Below, in pieces: positions 1 to 10,216 of a stretch of 64,000 nucleotides of DNA (positions are counted from its first letter, which is position 1; every line of letters begins with the position of its first letter). The DNA is taken from assembly GCA_977006965.1 (NCBI GenBank), contig OZ345361.1:2914001-2978000 (forward strand), written 5' to 3'. This DNA comes from Phymatolithon calcareum. Taxonomy: Eukaryota > Rhodophyta > Florideophyceae > Hapalidiales. The translations under genes and the position numbers were made by a program. The notes under the pieces were generated by a model that was not told the origin of the DNA, did not search any database, and saw nothing but the letters and a program-made list of their open reading frames with translations.

Positions 1-1059
1 TTATCAGAGGCAGCTACATCTTGGCATAAGCCTTAGAAAGCTTGCCTGCGTGTCTAACTCTTGACACCGCTCAGCACAAACAGAATGTGCACTTCGAATT
101 TGAGATGCACATCCTGCTGGTGCTGAGCGAGGCAAAACATTCAGTTACTTCAACGGAGAAATATACGCCGCTGGTTAGGGACAATCACACAAGGAGTGCC
201 TAGCAATTAATGAGTGACATTTGAGGGTAGCTACGAAACGCTACATGGATCCCACTGTGGATAAACGAATCTCCACGGATGAAAAGTTCGACAGGATTTC
301 AATGACCAACAAATGGGATCGAGCTTGTGGATCACAATTTTAGAAAAGGAGTAGTCAACGCTTTTCAAAATGTAAAAACAAGTAGAGACTTAAAAATCTG
401 AATAGCCATTGCGTAAGCATGGAACTCAAAAATTTGGGACGTGACCTTCATACTTAGATTTCACAATGAGCATGCTGAGAATCTATGCAATTTTCTAAAT
501 ATGCTCCGTGTGCTATTGACCACCAGTTTCTTGAAGAGATTAAGGTATTCTTGTTGAGAAAAATCGAGTAAGTGGTAAGTCTATGACACTGCGCGTTTGT
601 CCGCTGAGAATTGAAAGCATGCGAGAGGGAACTTAGATGTTTACCCAGGACGCAGTACGAACAGTCTCTACGGAGAGGGTATTGAAGTAAGAAGGATAGC
701 ATTGCCTGATAGTTTTGCGTTAAGCATTGAAGAAGATTCGCAGCAACAGATCGGGTCCACCAAGTATGCTGTCACGCGCAACGTTCTCGCCCACATGTGA
801 GCGTTGGTACGAAGCCTACTGGTGGCACTCACGTGCTATTTGGATTCAATACAGGAGCGTACATGGAGAAAGAGTGCATTCTCGGACGACCCTTACGCAG
901 ATGGCTGAGTTTCCGATATTCCAGAAACTTAAAACTACAAATAAACATCCAAAAGGAAACGCTCCCCCGAGTCCTTAATTGGAGATATACCGCCCAAATA
1001 CGTGCGACGAATGCAACATGGTGTGCCTCTCATAATGACACTAACAAGGTTTGAAAATA
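1..1059. other. No gene recognised
   Basis: Only short overlapping open frames of less than 90 codons are present, and none has a recognisable motif. The best candidate is a plus-strand frame from about 780 to 1054, whose sense I cannot confirm. No repeat or RNA gene was seen. Confidence 0.4.
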
Positions 1060-1184
1060 TTGGTGTAAGTTACACTATTCAGGTTTTGACAACAAGTAGT
1101 GTCAGTACGAAAGTAGTGTCACATACACTATTTCATGTGATCCTCGATTGAAATGTGCTACAGAAATAGTGCAAGTTACACTAA
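1060..1184. repeat. Short imperfect inverted repeat, MITE-like
   Basis: The left end reads TTGGTGTAAGTTACACTATT and the right end, reverse-complemented, reads TTAGTGTAACTTGCACTATT. The two arms match at all but a few positions and enclose about 85 bp that again contains CACTATT-type words. It could be a tiny non-autonomous element or a fold-back repeat. No convincing target duplication is seen. Confidence 0.4.
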
Positions 1185-1205
1185 ATGCAATAACTGGGTG
1201 TAGTA

Positions 1206-1847
1206 CAGCAGGTGCGGGTAATTATGAAAATTTTTCAATATTTTAATAATAAAACAGGTTCCTGTGCTCAAAACTCAAAACAAATTTGAAGCTGCCTCCG
1301 CATCAAAATTTGAACCTAGTAAACGTCAGTCGGAAGACAAGTGGTAACATTTCGACTCTCTGGAACCAAAAACGTTTCCTGCATTCTCGTGCGTTTGTGC
1401 GGGTAATTGTGAAACGTCATAATCTGCATGTTTATGAAAACCATGCATTATTGACTGCACAAGAAACTGCTATGTACTGTTCACATGAATTTCATAGGAT
1501 GCACTCTGAGAGGTGAACGACGACTCAAGATATTCATTTGCACTATTTGCGGTGCACTGTTTTGCCTATTCCGGTGAGTGACGTGCACCTTATCATCTCC
1601 CACGTCGGTAATTATGTGGATTTTTAAGCCGAAAAGTGCGTAATAGTTCAATTCTGTACGGAGATTCAGAATATTCCAAGCTCATCGGTTTTGTGCCAAG
1701 CGATTTGGTAGTGGCCCTGTTAGAAGTTCAGATATTGAAAAAACAAAAGCTAAGAATTGGACAAAATCATGTAATTCATTTTATTCTTTGATAAAAAGCC
1801 GCCATTTCACAATTACCCGCATATTTCATAATTACCCGCACCTGCTG
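1206..1847. mobile_element. MITE with 24-bp inverted ends and TA target duplication
   Basis: The 642-bp element begins CAGCAGGTGCGGGTAATTAT and ends with the exact reverse complement; identity continues for about 24 bp. It is flanked by TA on both sides (1204-1205 and 1848-1849), the target duplication of Tc1/mariner-type transposons. The terminal word GCGGGTAATTxTGAAA recurs near 1395-1412 and near the right end (rc at about 1806-1822). A 76-codon frame inside (1286-1516) has no recognisable motif, so the element is probably non-autonomous. The superfamily assignment is inferred from the TA duplication alone. Confidence 0.7.
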
Positions 1848-1935
1848 TACTGTACAGGGAGATGCGGGAAACAGTCAAAATGTAACAATTATTTAATATG
1901 ATGTGGTTTACTCTATTTTGAGTTCTAACCGTAAT

Positions 1936-2912
1936 TTAATTGGAGGACTGCGAGACTGTGGAGGTTATCGACTTCGCGGCAGACTTCAACGTTTTCACTA
2001 CGAGCCGGTCTTGCGGCTCTATGAAGTGCCTCTCAGGAGCAGACAAAGTAATAAAAAGAACCCTCTGGGCAGTTCCTTCCCAGGCCAGCAGGTGCGTTTC
2101 AAAGTCTGGTTTGACAGAGAAGGGGAGAGCTATTCTCGCGTAGGACTCGATAGAGTTCTTTTCGCGATTTTTAAATTGCTCCAAGTACTGGTAGAAACCC
2201 TGCACCTGCGGGTGGTAGTCCTCAATTCTGGGGACTCCGTCCCCTTGCAGCCACATTGCGTTGAGCATTGTGACATCCGTGAGCACGGATGGCCAGACGA
2301 CGGTTATCTTGAGCACCCAACCGTTGGCTTCCACCTTGACGTCCCCCGGCCGCTCCTCGACACCGGTCGGGAGCAGGACGGCGACACTGACACGATTGTC
2401 CTTTGTCCGCGGGTCTCTCCACTCAGACACCACAGACAGCGGCTTGAACTGCAGCGTGGGCATCACAAGCTCAGCCCGCGTCCCCCCGCCGCCGGCATCG
2501 CCGGCAAGCTCGGCCTCGTCTTCGACGACGAAGTCGTCGAGATCTTCGCCGTCATCGTCATCGTCGTCGTCGTCGCTGACCGCGACCGTCGTCTTCGGCC
2601 GCAGCCGCGATGCTGCTGCTCCTGCAGAACGACAAAGTCAGCAAAAGCAAAAAGCAAAAATCAAGAGAAAAAATAAAACATACCTTTTCCCACTGAGCCG
2701 TACTTCTCCTCCAGCAGCTTCCGGAACCATCTCCGAAATTTGTCCGACCCAACGGACGAAAATGTAGTTGCATGTTTTGGGTTCTTGTACCACAAAGACG
2801 GCTTGTCATCGGGCTTAATAGCCCCCGTTGCCACTAAAGTCGCCAATACACGTGCAGCTTTGGGATTTGCTACCATAGAATCGGTCACAGGGGATTTGCG
2901 CTTCGGTGCCAT
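1936..2912 (-). CDS. Two-exon unknown protein, possible Hsp20-like core (304 aa)
   Basis: Exon 1 is 2912-2684 and exon 2 is 2621-1936. They are separated by a 62-bp GT-AG intron (2622-2683) whose removal joins both frames without a stop. The protein starts MAPKRKSP, has a basic helical N-terminal part with a KFRRWFRKLLEEKYG segment (about residues 60-75), then a run of eight aspartates and a glycine-rich linker. The C-terminal part has two LPxxV strands typical in spacing of an Hsp20/CS-like beta-sandwich (VAVLLPTGV and RIALPFSV). The fold is my inference; I do not recognise the family. A broken relative lies at 5447-6955 on the other strand with the same order of blocks, so this may be a gene carried by a mobile element or a small lineage-specific family. 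Confidence 0.75.
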
Positions 2913-3855
2913 GTTGGACGCCAGGCTGCAGTTCTTGCCAACCCAGCAAACGGACTGGGTTGGTATCTGATGCTAAAGTAGTACTAAAAAGGCGGGAAGT
3001 ATACACGTGGCCATACTGTATGAAGAGAAGAGTCTCTTCTTTTTTATTATACAGAATTTGTCATATTGGCTGCCTGAATGTATTTTTGCAGCTCATTTGA
3101 AATAGTGCGCAGCTATTGGCTGAGTATGAGAAAAATGGATGCATTCAATTTCAGGAAAACGGTGTGGACGTTTTTCTGAACGTCCATGGCGGTTTTTAAA
3201 ACGTCCCTTCAAAACGGTCATGAACTTTGCCGAGCAATAACAGCGCGATCGCTCTTCTAAACTTTACAAAATCAAAAATCCAACTACCTTTACACTAGAT
3301 CTATCAGAGTGCACAATAATTTTTATGAGTGGGCAACTAGAGTTTTCATAAAATAGGTTTAAAAACTTCAAAAAAGGACATTTTTTGCAAGAAAGGACTT
3401 TTTTTAAGTCTCAATATCTTCTCTTTTTTGAAGATGTGAAGAATTTTTTGACTTTCATAAGTTAGAGTAGCATCTAATGTATGTATAAATATGGTCATTC
3501 TGTATCTGGCAGTGCTACTCTCTGCTCAATAATTGTTGCTGTTTTGGAAACGAGGGCCTTTAAAATTCGTCCGTTATTTCTGTTTTATGCTCTCTGAATG
3601 CACGGTCAGATCTGACCAACCTGCAACTATCATACGTCATACTTGTTTGAACTGAACAAAAAGTTATAACTGCTGGATACAGCACTGGATTCAATATGAT
3701 AAGAAGCTCAGTTTTGAAATTTGAATTGTGCCCTCAAAAATAATCGTTACATCGAATGTTACAGCAGTATCAAAAGAGGCATCTATGAACATTGTTTTTC
3801 GGTATATATACAGAGAAGGCATCGGGGTAATGCTGCATGCCGCACAGAAGCAAGG
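2913..3855. other. A+T-rich spacer, no gene seen
   Basis: Contains homopolymer-rich stretches around 3360-3430 and no coding signal. The start of the transposase remnant follows. Confidence 0.5.
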
Positions 3856-4784
3856 ATGGTGCAGAAGGACGATATGCTGGGCGCTGCAGACTTCAGAGTT
3901 ATGGGGCTCGTATTGTGCCGACGAGCCCCAGGGCTCAGCATTGCTACGCAAACTGGGCGGTTTCGCTCTCTCTTTGGAGCGAGCCCGACCGCATGTGCAC
4001 TCATTTGGCAGCTGCTGTCTGGCCGGCTGCCCCCCTCCCCCGATCCCGTACACCTTCTCGATCCCGTACACCTTCTCTGGGCCTTGATGTTTTTGAAGGT
4101 GTATGGGACCGAACATGTTCATGCGATTATCGCCGGTGTCGACGAAAAAACATTCCGTAAGTGGCAGTGGGTTTATGTTCGTCTTTTGAGCTCATTAAAA
4201 ATGGTTTGATTTCTATTATTTTTTCAAGGTTTTGTTTTGTTCTAAATCTAATCCAATTCCTCGTGTTTTAGGTCGATCTCTGTGAGCGATTTGCGAACGA
4301 GCCAATCGAAGGCTGTAGGATGTCAGTTGATGGGACAGACTGTCCAATTCAGGAGCCGGTCCCATTCGATAAAGGTTGGTACTCTCATAAACTTCACGGT
4401 CCTGGAGTTCGATATGAGATCGCTATATCTGTCGAGAATGCCCAGATTGTATGGGCCACTGGACCGTGGCCCGCCGGTTCTTACAGCGATGTAAGAATAT
4501 TCCGGGAGGGACTTAAAAATTTACTTGAATTTGATGAGTTTGTCGTGGCTGAAGACGGGTACCCTGGTGCATACAGCTCCCGGAGAGCTTACACCCCAGT
4601 CATCGTTCATTGGCGCAAATCCGCGCGCGGCATGAGATAGCCAATAAGAGGCTCAAGCACTTTTTCGTGCTGAAACACCGATTTCGGCACCCATTAGAGC
4701 GGCATTCAGATTGCTTTTTTGCAGTTTTGAATGTTACACAGATTATGATACAAAAAGATCCTCTCTTTCATATTGATTTTTAGA
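3856..4784 (+). pseudogene. DDE_4/Harbinger-type transposase remnant with one intron
   Basis: The first exon contains LLWALMFLKVYGTE and GVDEKTFRKWQW, which are hallmarks of a DDE endonuclease family common in algal and oomycete genomes. A 68-bp GT-AG intron (4204-4271) joins it in frame to a second exon with MSVDGTDCPI (first catalytic Asp), WYSHKLHGPGVRYE and FVVAEDGY (second Asp). The third block RARHEIANKRLKHFFVLKHR (catalytic Glu) lies in another frame, so a frameshift occurred between about 4560 and 4610. An 18-bp tandem duplication near 4038-4073 repeats DPVHLL. Non-functional by these breaks. A homologue with an intron at the same place is at 9240-10216. Confidence 0.8.
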
Positions 4785-5446
4785 TGATTTTTGAAGAAAT
4801 AAAATGTGGCAGCCCGGAAAAATATGGTATTCACTCTGGACTGCGAAGCCTAGTGTCTACCCTTCGTAGAAATGAACCAGCCCCCTGCCCTGTAAATTAG
4901 GACGTTTCCCGCAACTCCCAGTAATTGAGACATGTAAACAACTTATTTCTAATAAAGTAATTCATTATCCATGAATACAATTTATGTTTAATTTAGTACT
5001 GTATCCTGAATGCCGTACAGTAGTTTCTGTACTGTATGATCACCTTGCACCCCTTCAGATTTTTCTGGGTGCGGCTATATGATTTCAGTGTACTATACGC
5101 ACGCTTGCACGTACATGCAAGTGCAGGTACCTTTTGTAGGGGGACATGATACTGTACTCGTGAAACCGACGCCTCCACACAGGGGGCTACGGGAAATGAC
5201 TTTTATTGGTTTGATTTTATTCCAGAAGTGGACTTTTTTAATTCATAATCAACCTTTTCTGCAACTGTATACAGAGACTCCGACCCGCGCATTCTGATCG
5301 GAACCTAATTTTTGAAGTTAATTTTGGACCTGGATTTGCTGCACTGCAGAAGTCACTGTTCGTTTCACCCACCGAATCGTGCTGGAACGAACCAATCCAC
5401 GAAAACCGGCAAAATTCGGAGTCCCACTCCATTGCTTTCTACAGCG
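4785..5446. other. Spacer, no gene seen
   Basis: About 660 bp without a supported feature. The word TACTGTA occurs around 5024, one of several such short palindromic words in the window. Confidence 0.45.
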
Positions 5447-6955
5447 ATGGCCCCCAGGAGGATGACAGCAGACCAGGTGGCGACCGCTAACGTTCTCAGA
5501 GACATGTTTGTCAAGGTCACCCTCACGGGTGAGGAAAAATCGGCTGATGTTCGTGTAGTAGTATGGATGGGTGGCCCTGAGGCCTTGCTTTTCCCCGACC
5601 ATTACAGCCCACATGGGCTTACACGCTGTGCCCTCGATTCCGTCGTCCCCTCCGTTTAGGTTTATTTCTAGTATGATAAGACCGATTTGGTAATATATGG
5701 CGGGCTTTTGGCCGCCGGCCCTCAGTAAAAGGGGCAACCCGTGTTTGGTCCAGATCGACCGTTTTCAGTTCCAACCTTCGCGGACCTTTCGCCTCAGAGA
5801 AGGCCTCGCGTACGACCTCGACTCTACGCCGTCGGTCGAGCCTCGGTCCTAGGACCCTCACCCCTGTGTCTGCGTACGGACGTTGGTGTCCTCTTGCGAT
5901 TGGACCCCAAGTCCGTGTGTGTGTTTTGTTGTTTGCTCTGCCACTATCCTCCATCGGGAGAGACCAATCGCTGGAGCCTTGCCCAGCCTCAACGGCCAAC
6001 CGTTCCCGAACTACTTAGAGGCGTCGATCCGCCGCTCTACGCTACCACAGTCCGAAAGGAAAACATTTCCACATTCAAGTGCTTTGACACCCCGAAATTT
6101 CTGAAGCTTTTCACGGAGCTTAAGAAAGAGTTTGGTCTTCCGAAGCGAGGTAAATTTCGGCACAAACGTTCCAAAGCGGGTCAGAAGCGTATTGGAATAC
6201 TAATGAAATTGATTTGGATTTTTGATATCAACATTGCGATTTAAACACAGGCTCTGTGGTGAGCACGAGAGGCGTTGATCTCGTTCCGAAATGCTCAGAC
6301 GCTCTGTACGCGATCCTAGGAAATGAAGCACCCGGACCAAAGGCGGATATGCAAATTGGCGAAGATGGATCTGCCAGTGAACTGCTTCTTGGCCGTATGG
6401 ATTTCATGTCGCTTCATGTTATTGCTCCGTCCACTTGCAATATAACGCTGAAGTCGAAGCTATCCGTCTGCGTTGTACTCCCATCTGGTGTATTTCCTCG
6501 GCACGTTAAGGTGGACGTTGAAGATAATCTTCTTACGGTGAAGATTGCGTGGCCGAATGCGCTATCCAATCCTAATATAATGCACCGGGAATAGTTTCTA
6601 AATCCGAACCCTGACATCGTCTCCTCGGCTATCCACAGAAAGCTTGCCTTCGAGATGGCATTAAGCAGCTGCGTCAGAAGCGTTCTGACATTCTCGAATC
6701 GACAGCAACAATTCGTCTTCCCTCTCCGGTTAAGGCAAGCTCCTTGAAAAAGTCATACCTTGGTTTCAAAGATGAATCGCACTCTGAAACTGCTCCTTGT
6801 AATGAGCAGCTACTATAAATCGACATGGACGTTGGCGAGGAGGACTATGATGACAGCCCACAGAAGAAGGCAATTATCAACGTTCAGCATTCTCATCCGC
6901 GTGCCTCTGAAAATATTACTAACGATCGTGCAAGCACAAACTAGACACTTTTAAT
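5447..6955 (+). pseudogene. Broken second copy of the 304-aa family
   Basis: Begins MAPRRMTADQ like the relative at 1936-2912. A middle exon contains STFKCFDTPKFLKLFTELKK, equivalent to the KFRRWFRKLLEEKYG block. A 101-bp GT-AG intron (6150-6250) joins it in frame to an exon with CVVLPSGVFPRHVKVDVED, matching the Hsp20-like strand pair. A stop (after NIMHRE, about 6592) and frame changes follow, yet the distal block ESTATIRLPSPVKA (about 6690-6740) is still readable in another frame and matches the relative's second LPxxV block. A first intron between about 5529 and 5990 is likely but its borders are unclear. I call it a pseudogene; an unrecognised additional intron is the alternative. Confidence 0.6.
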
Positions 6956-9239
6956 AGAAGCTCGTATTATTTCCAGGCAGTATCTTACAAAATGCCAACA
7001 TCGTGATCGTTAGCACCAAGCTTAGGCAGTTATAAACTTCATTTTAATTCTTTGATTTTAATATTTTATCTTTTATTCTGTTCCTTTCGCATACGTTGGG
7101 ATACGACTACAATTGTATACCTTATTTTCATAAAGCGACAATGTTTTATAACTGTGATTACGCATTCTCCCGCGTGCAATGAGAAAATGTGGCCCGTTGG
7201 CGTAATGCAAAGACTTCTACATTTTACACCGAAGACAAATATACTGCACCAAGAATTTTACGACTAATTCTGAGCATAAAGATCTTCTAGTTATATTTTC
7301 AAAAGCCTCTCTAGTGTTTCTTGACCCTCGCCATCATGTTTTCAGACTCAATGTAGATTAAACCCTGTCCCCAGCCCGTCCTTCTATCAATACTAAAACC
7401 ATTGGCGGTGATCCTTCTGAAAATTGAATTCGCTTAGTACGTCCTTCTGGAAGAACCTAGGTTTTTCTGATGCGTGAAATAAACCAAGAGGAACCCTAGC
7501 GTTCCCCTCTGGAGTGTGGGGCCAAATATCGGTTTTTATTTCATGAAACCATTCAAAAATCTCGATTTAGACAAGAAAAATACATATGCATACCAACTGG
7601 AGGGAAAGTTCAGATTCTTCACCATTGCAGGCAATATTTCAAGAAAGCTGTGGTAAACCGTTTCAAAAGAACAACTAGGTGTCACTGGGCAATGTATAGT
7701 TCATTTTGATATTCGATTTAATCGAAAATACGCCGTCTCGCTGACAAAAGATTAAAGATTTGAAATTCGGTTTTTACCGAGTTTCGAATGATCGGTTTTC
7801 GAAAACCGATCGAACCTAATTTTTCGATCTTCTCCTTACCGTACCTTCTATCATCGTAGGCATCAGAGCATCAACTTCAGTTCATGGAAAGCAAATGCAC
7901 TCAATAAACTATTTATGTGTAAAAAACGTGCTGAAGTCTGATCGAACGTTTTAAAAAATAAAAGATAAATTCTGATTTTCGAGGAAACCACCGGTTTTCC
8001 GATTTTTTGGCGATCGTTTTCTCCTCAAAATGAAGACCTGAAGTAATATGGATACATAGAATGGATTCTTGTCTGCAACCTTGATGGGATGATAAGGTTT
8101 TTTTCAACAACGCTCGACTAGCTGCAGTATCACAGCCCTCTGAATGAACGGAGCAACACACATATTTAGAAAAGCAATTGCGCGACTTTCGAATATGCAA
8201 TAATGGTTCAAATGGAAGACTGTAACTTACAATTAAAAATCAGGCATAGGCTGAATTCTCTACATGTTGTCATTGGCCTACACTGTCTTACATATCGAGA
8301 TCATTGAAGGGTAAAATTCTTTTATTCGTTCTTCTAGAATCTGCTGCGTCAGGAATTGTTTTTTGTAAATCATCCCTTTCCCGTAGCATGGTTTTCAATG
8401 AAGAAAAGTCTTTAGAATATTGTCAATAATGAAGTAGGCTGTTGCTCTCTACAAAAATCTTTGAGAAATTGGTCTTATACTTGTTTTCATGCAATTGTTT
8501 CGAAAACACTGCTGCCAAGCGAACAAAACATTTGTCCGGTAGAAAGCTATAGATGATTAGTTGGCATGATTTAATAGTTCTGACTCCCATATAAATGGAA
8601 AGCGTACAGAAAAGCTGCATCTGAGAGCCATGAGAGCTATGATCATAATTTGCAATCTACTGCAGGATGATATATTATTTTCCACGCCCAATATTTTACA
8701 TGACGAAGCGACAGCCAGCAGGGTTTACATTAAGATATATCATATGGATTAACGAACGCAAAGCCCCCAATATGTAACATTGTTATACATAGTAGAGCAG
8801 TGGTAGTACTCACTGGGTTACACAAAGAAACGTTCTACACCTAGAAAGAGACTTTCACAGAGATCCTAAAACGAACATCTTAAGGCTTGAATAGCCTTTC
8901 TACTCATAAATACATTTAACAAGAATACACTTGAAACAAAATATAATCTTCTCAGATAAGAACCTAAAACCAAACGAAATATTTGCAGAAGTTCTTGCGT
9001 ATATGAAGAAAATCTCTCACGTGGAGAAAGATGAACAAAGAACTCGTATTGAAAAACCTACACAAAGACACTGTTTCTCTTACTGAGCATAAGATTAGGG
9101 AGATCACACCTTTCATGTTTTTGCACAATATTCGCACCAAATTACCGGACGACCCTATATTGTTTTCATGACATAGATTTGAGGTCATATGCAGTGTTTT
9201 ACGACAAACAAATTAAAATCTTGGGAAACGGCCTGCTAT
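6956..9239. other. A+T-rich spacer, no gene seen
   Basis: About 2.3 kb with short frames only. It includes a 22-bp perfect palindrome at 7790-7811. No transposon ends or RNA genes were recognised. Confidence 0.45.
7790..7811. repeat. 22-bp perfect palindrome
   Basis: An inverted sequence with half GATCGGTTTTC and centre TTCGAA, lying in gene-free A+T-rich DNA. No associated gene or element end was identified. Confidence 0.6.
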
Positions 9240-10216
9240 TCAATCTATTCTATGCTTTCCACAGGTTACCTCAGATTTTATAAAATAAGAGCTAAAGAGA
9301 AATAGTGGATCTCCATTTTCAATAGATAGTTGAGTGAGATTCGCTACAGCAAGAAAGCAAACAGAGTGTCTGTGAAGGCAGTGTCGGAAACGATGGCTCA
9401 AAACAAAAAATTGCTTCAGCCGCCCGTTTGCTGTTTCATGCCTTGCGCGTACATTAGATATAAACTTTTCATCTTCTGTTTCAAGTATACCGTCTCGAAT
9501 ACATGATTCGTCCTGATAGCCTTTGTCCGCGACTACACATTCATTTTCCAACAGTCTTAGTTTCATCCGGGATCTAAAAATATTGACGTCTGGATTCGAA
9601 CCGCGCGCAAAGGGTCCAAAAACCTAGACTATATCTCCAGTCTCAATCGAAATACCAACCTCATAGCGAACTCGAGGTCCATGGCTCTTATGGGAATACC
9701 ATTCTGGACTAAACGGCGACGGTTCTCGAATTGTACAGTCTGTCCCATCAACAGACACAAAACAGACCTTTTCTGAGTGCTCAACTTTGTATTGCTTTCC
9801 TGAAAGCCGGTTACTTCAAACAATCTGACAAGGGAAATTCGCTCCAGTTAGTGCCACAGCCGAGTAAAGGTAGAATGAAAAGATGAGAAATGAGAAATTA
9901 CCACTTGGAGCTCTGAAATTAGCACGACAAATATCCAAGCCCATTTTCGGAATGTCTTCTCGTCGACCTTGCAGATCGCGCAGTGGACAGATTCACTACC
10001 GTACACTTTCAAGAATAGCAGTGCCCAGAGAAGATGATTCGATGCTGAGTATGCAGGAACGCGCGGCGCAACTTTGTTCCACGTTTCCGTGGCTACAGCA
10101 ACAGAGACTCCGAATAGGGCTCGAAATCGTCGGACTTGCACAAAATTGTACAGGCCGCAAGCATTTCGTAGCATAGGGCGGGCGTGGTGCTTGATATCGT
10201 CTGCAGTGATAGGCAT
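9240..10216 (-). pseudogene. DDE_4/Harbinger-type transposase remnant
   Basis: Reads leftward. The first exon (from 10216) carries HLLWALLFLKVYGSE and KVDEKTFRKWAW. It ends at a GT donor (intron upper border 9901), the same position as in the copy at 3856-4784. Downstream blocks are CFVSVDGTDCTI with WYSHKSHGPRVRYE, then VVADKGY (second Asp) and VRARHETANGRLKQFFVL (Glu). A TAG interrupts the frame just after GDIV, where relatives have Trp, so a TGG to TAG change is likely. The 3' splice site is not clear. The catalytic Asp-Asp-Glu residues are all still visible but the frame is broken. Confidence 0.75.

Noticed and set aside
2261-2767. Plus-strand frame rich in Ser (168 codons)
   Set aside because: Antisense of the Asp-rich exon of the 304-aa gene; the spliced minus-strand model explains the region better.
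9590-9605. tRNA B box (GGTTCGAATCC) on the minus strand
   Set aside because: The word is part of the decayed transposase coding sequence (FARGSNPD); no cloverleaf around it.
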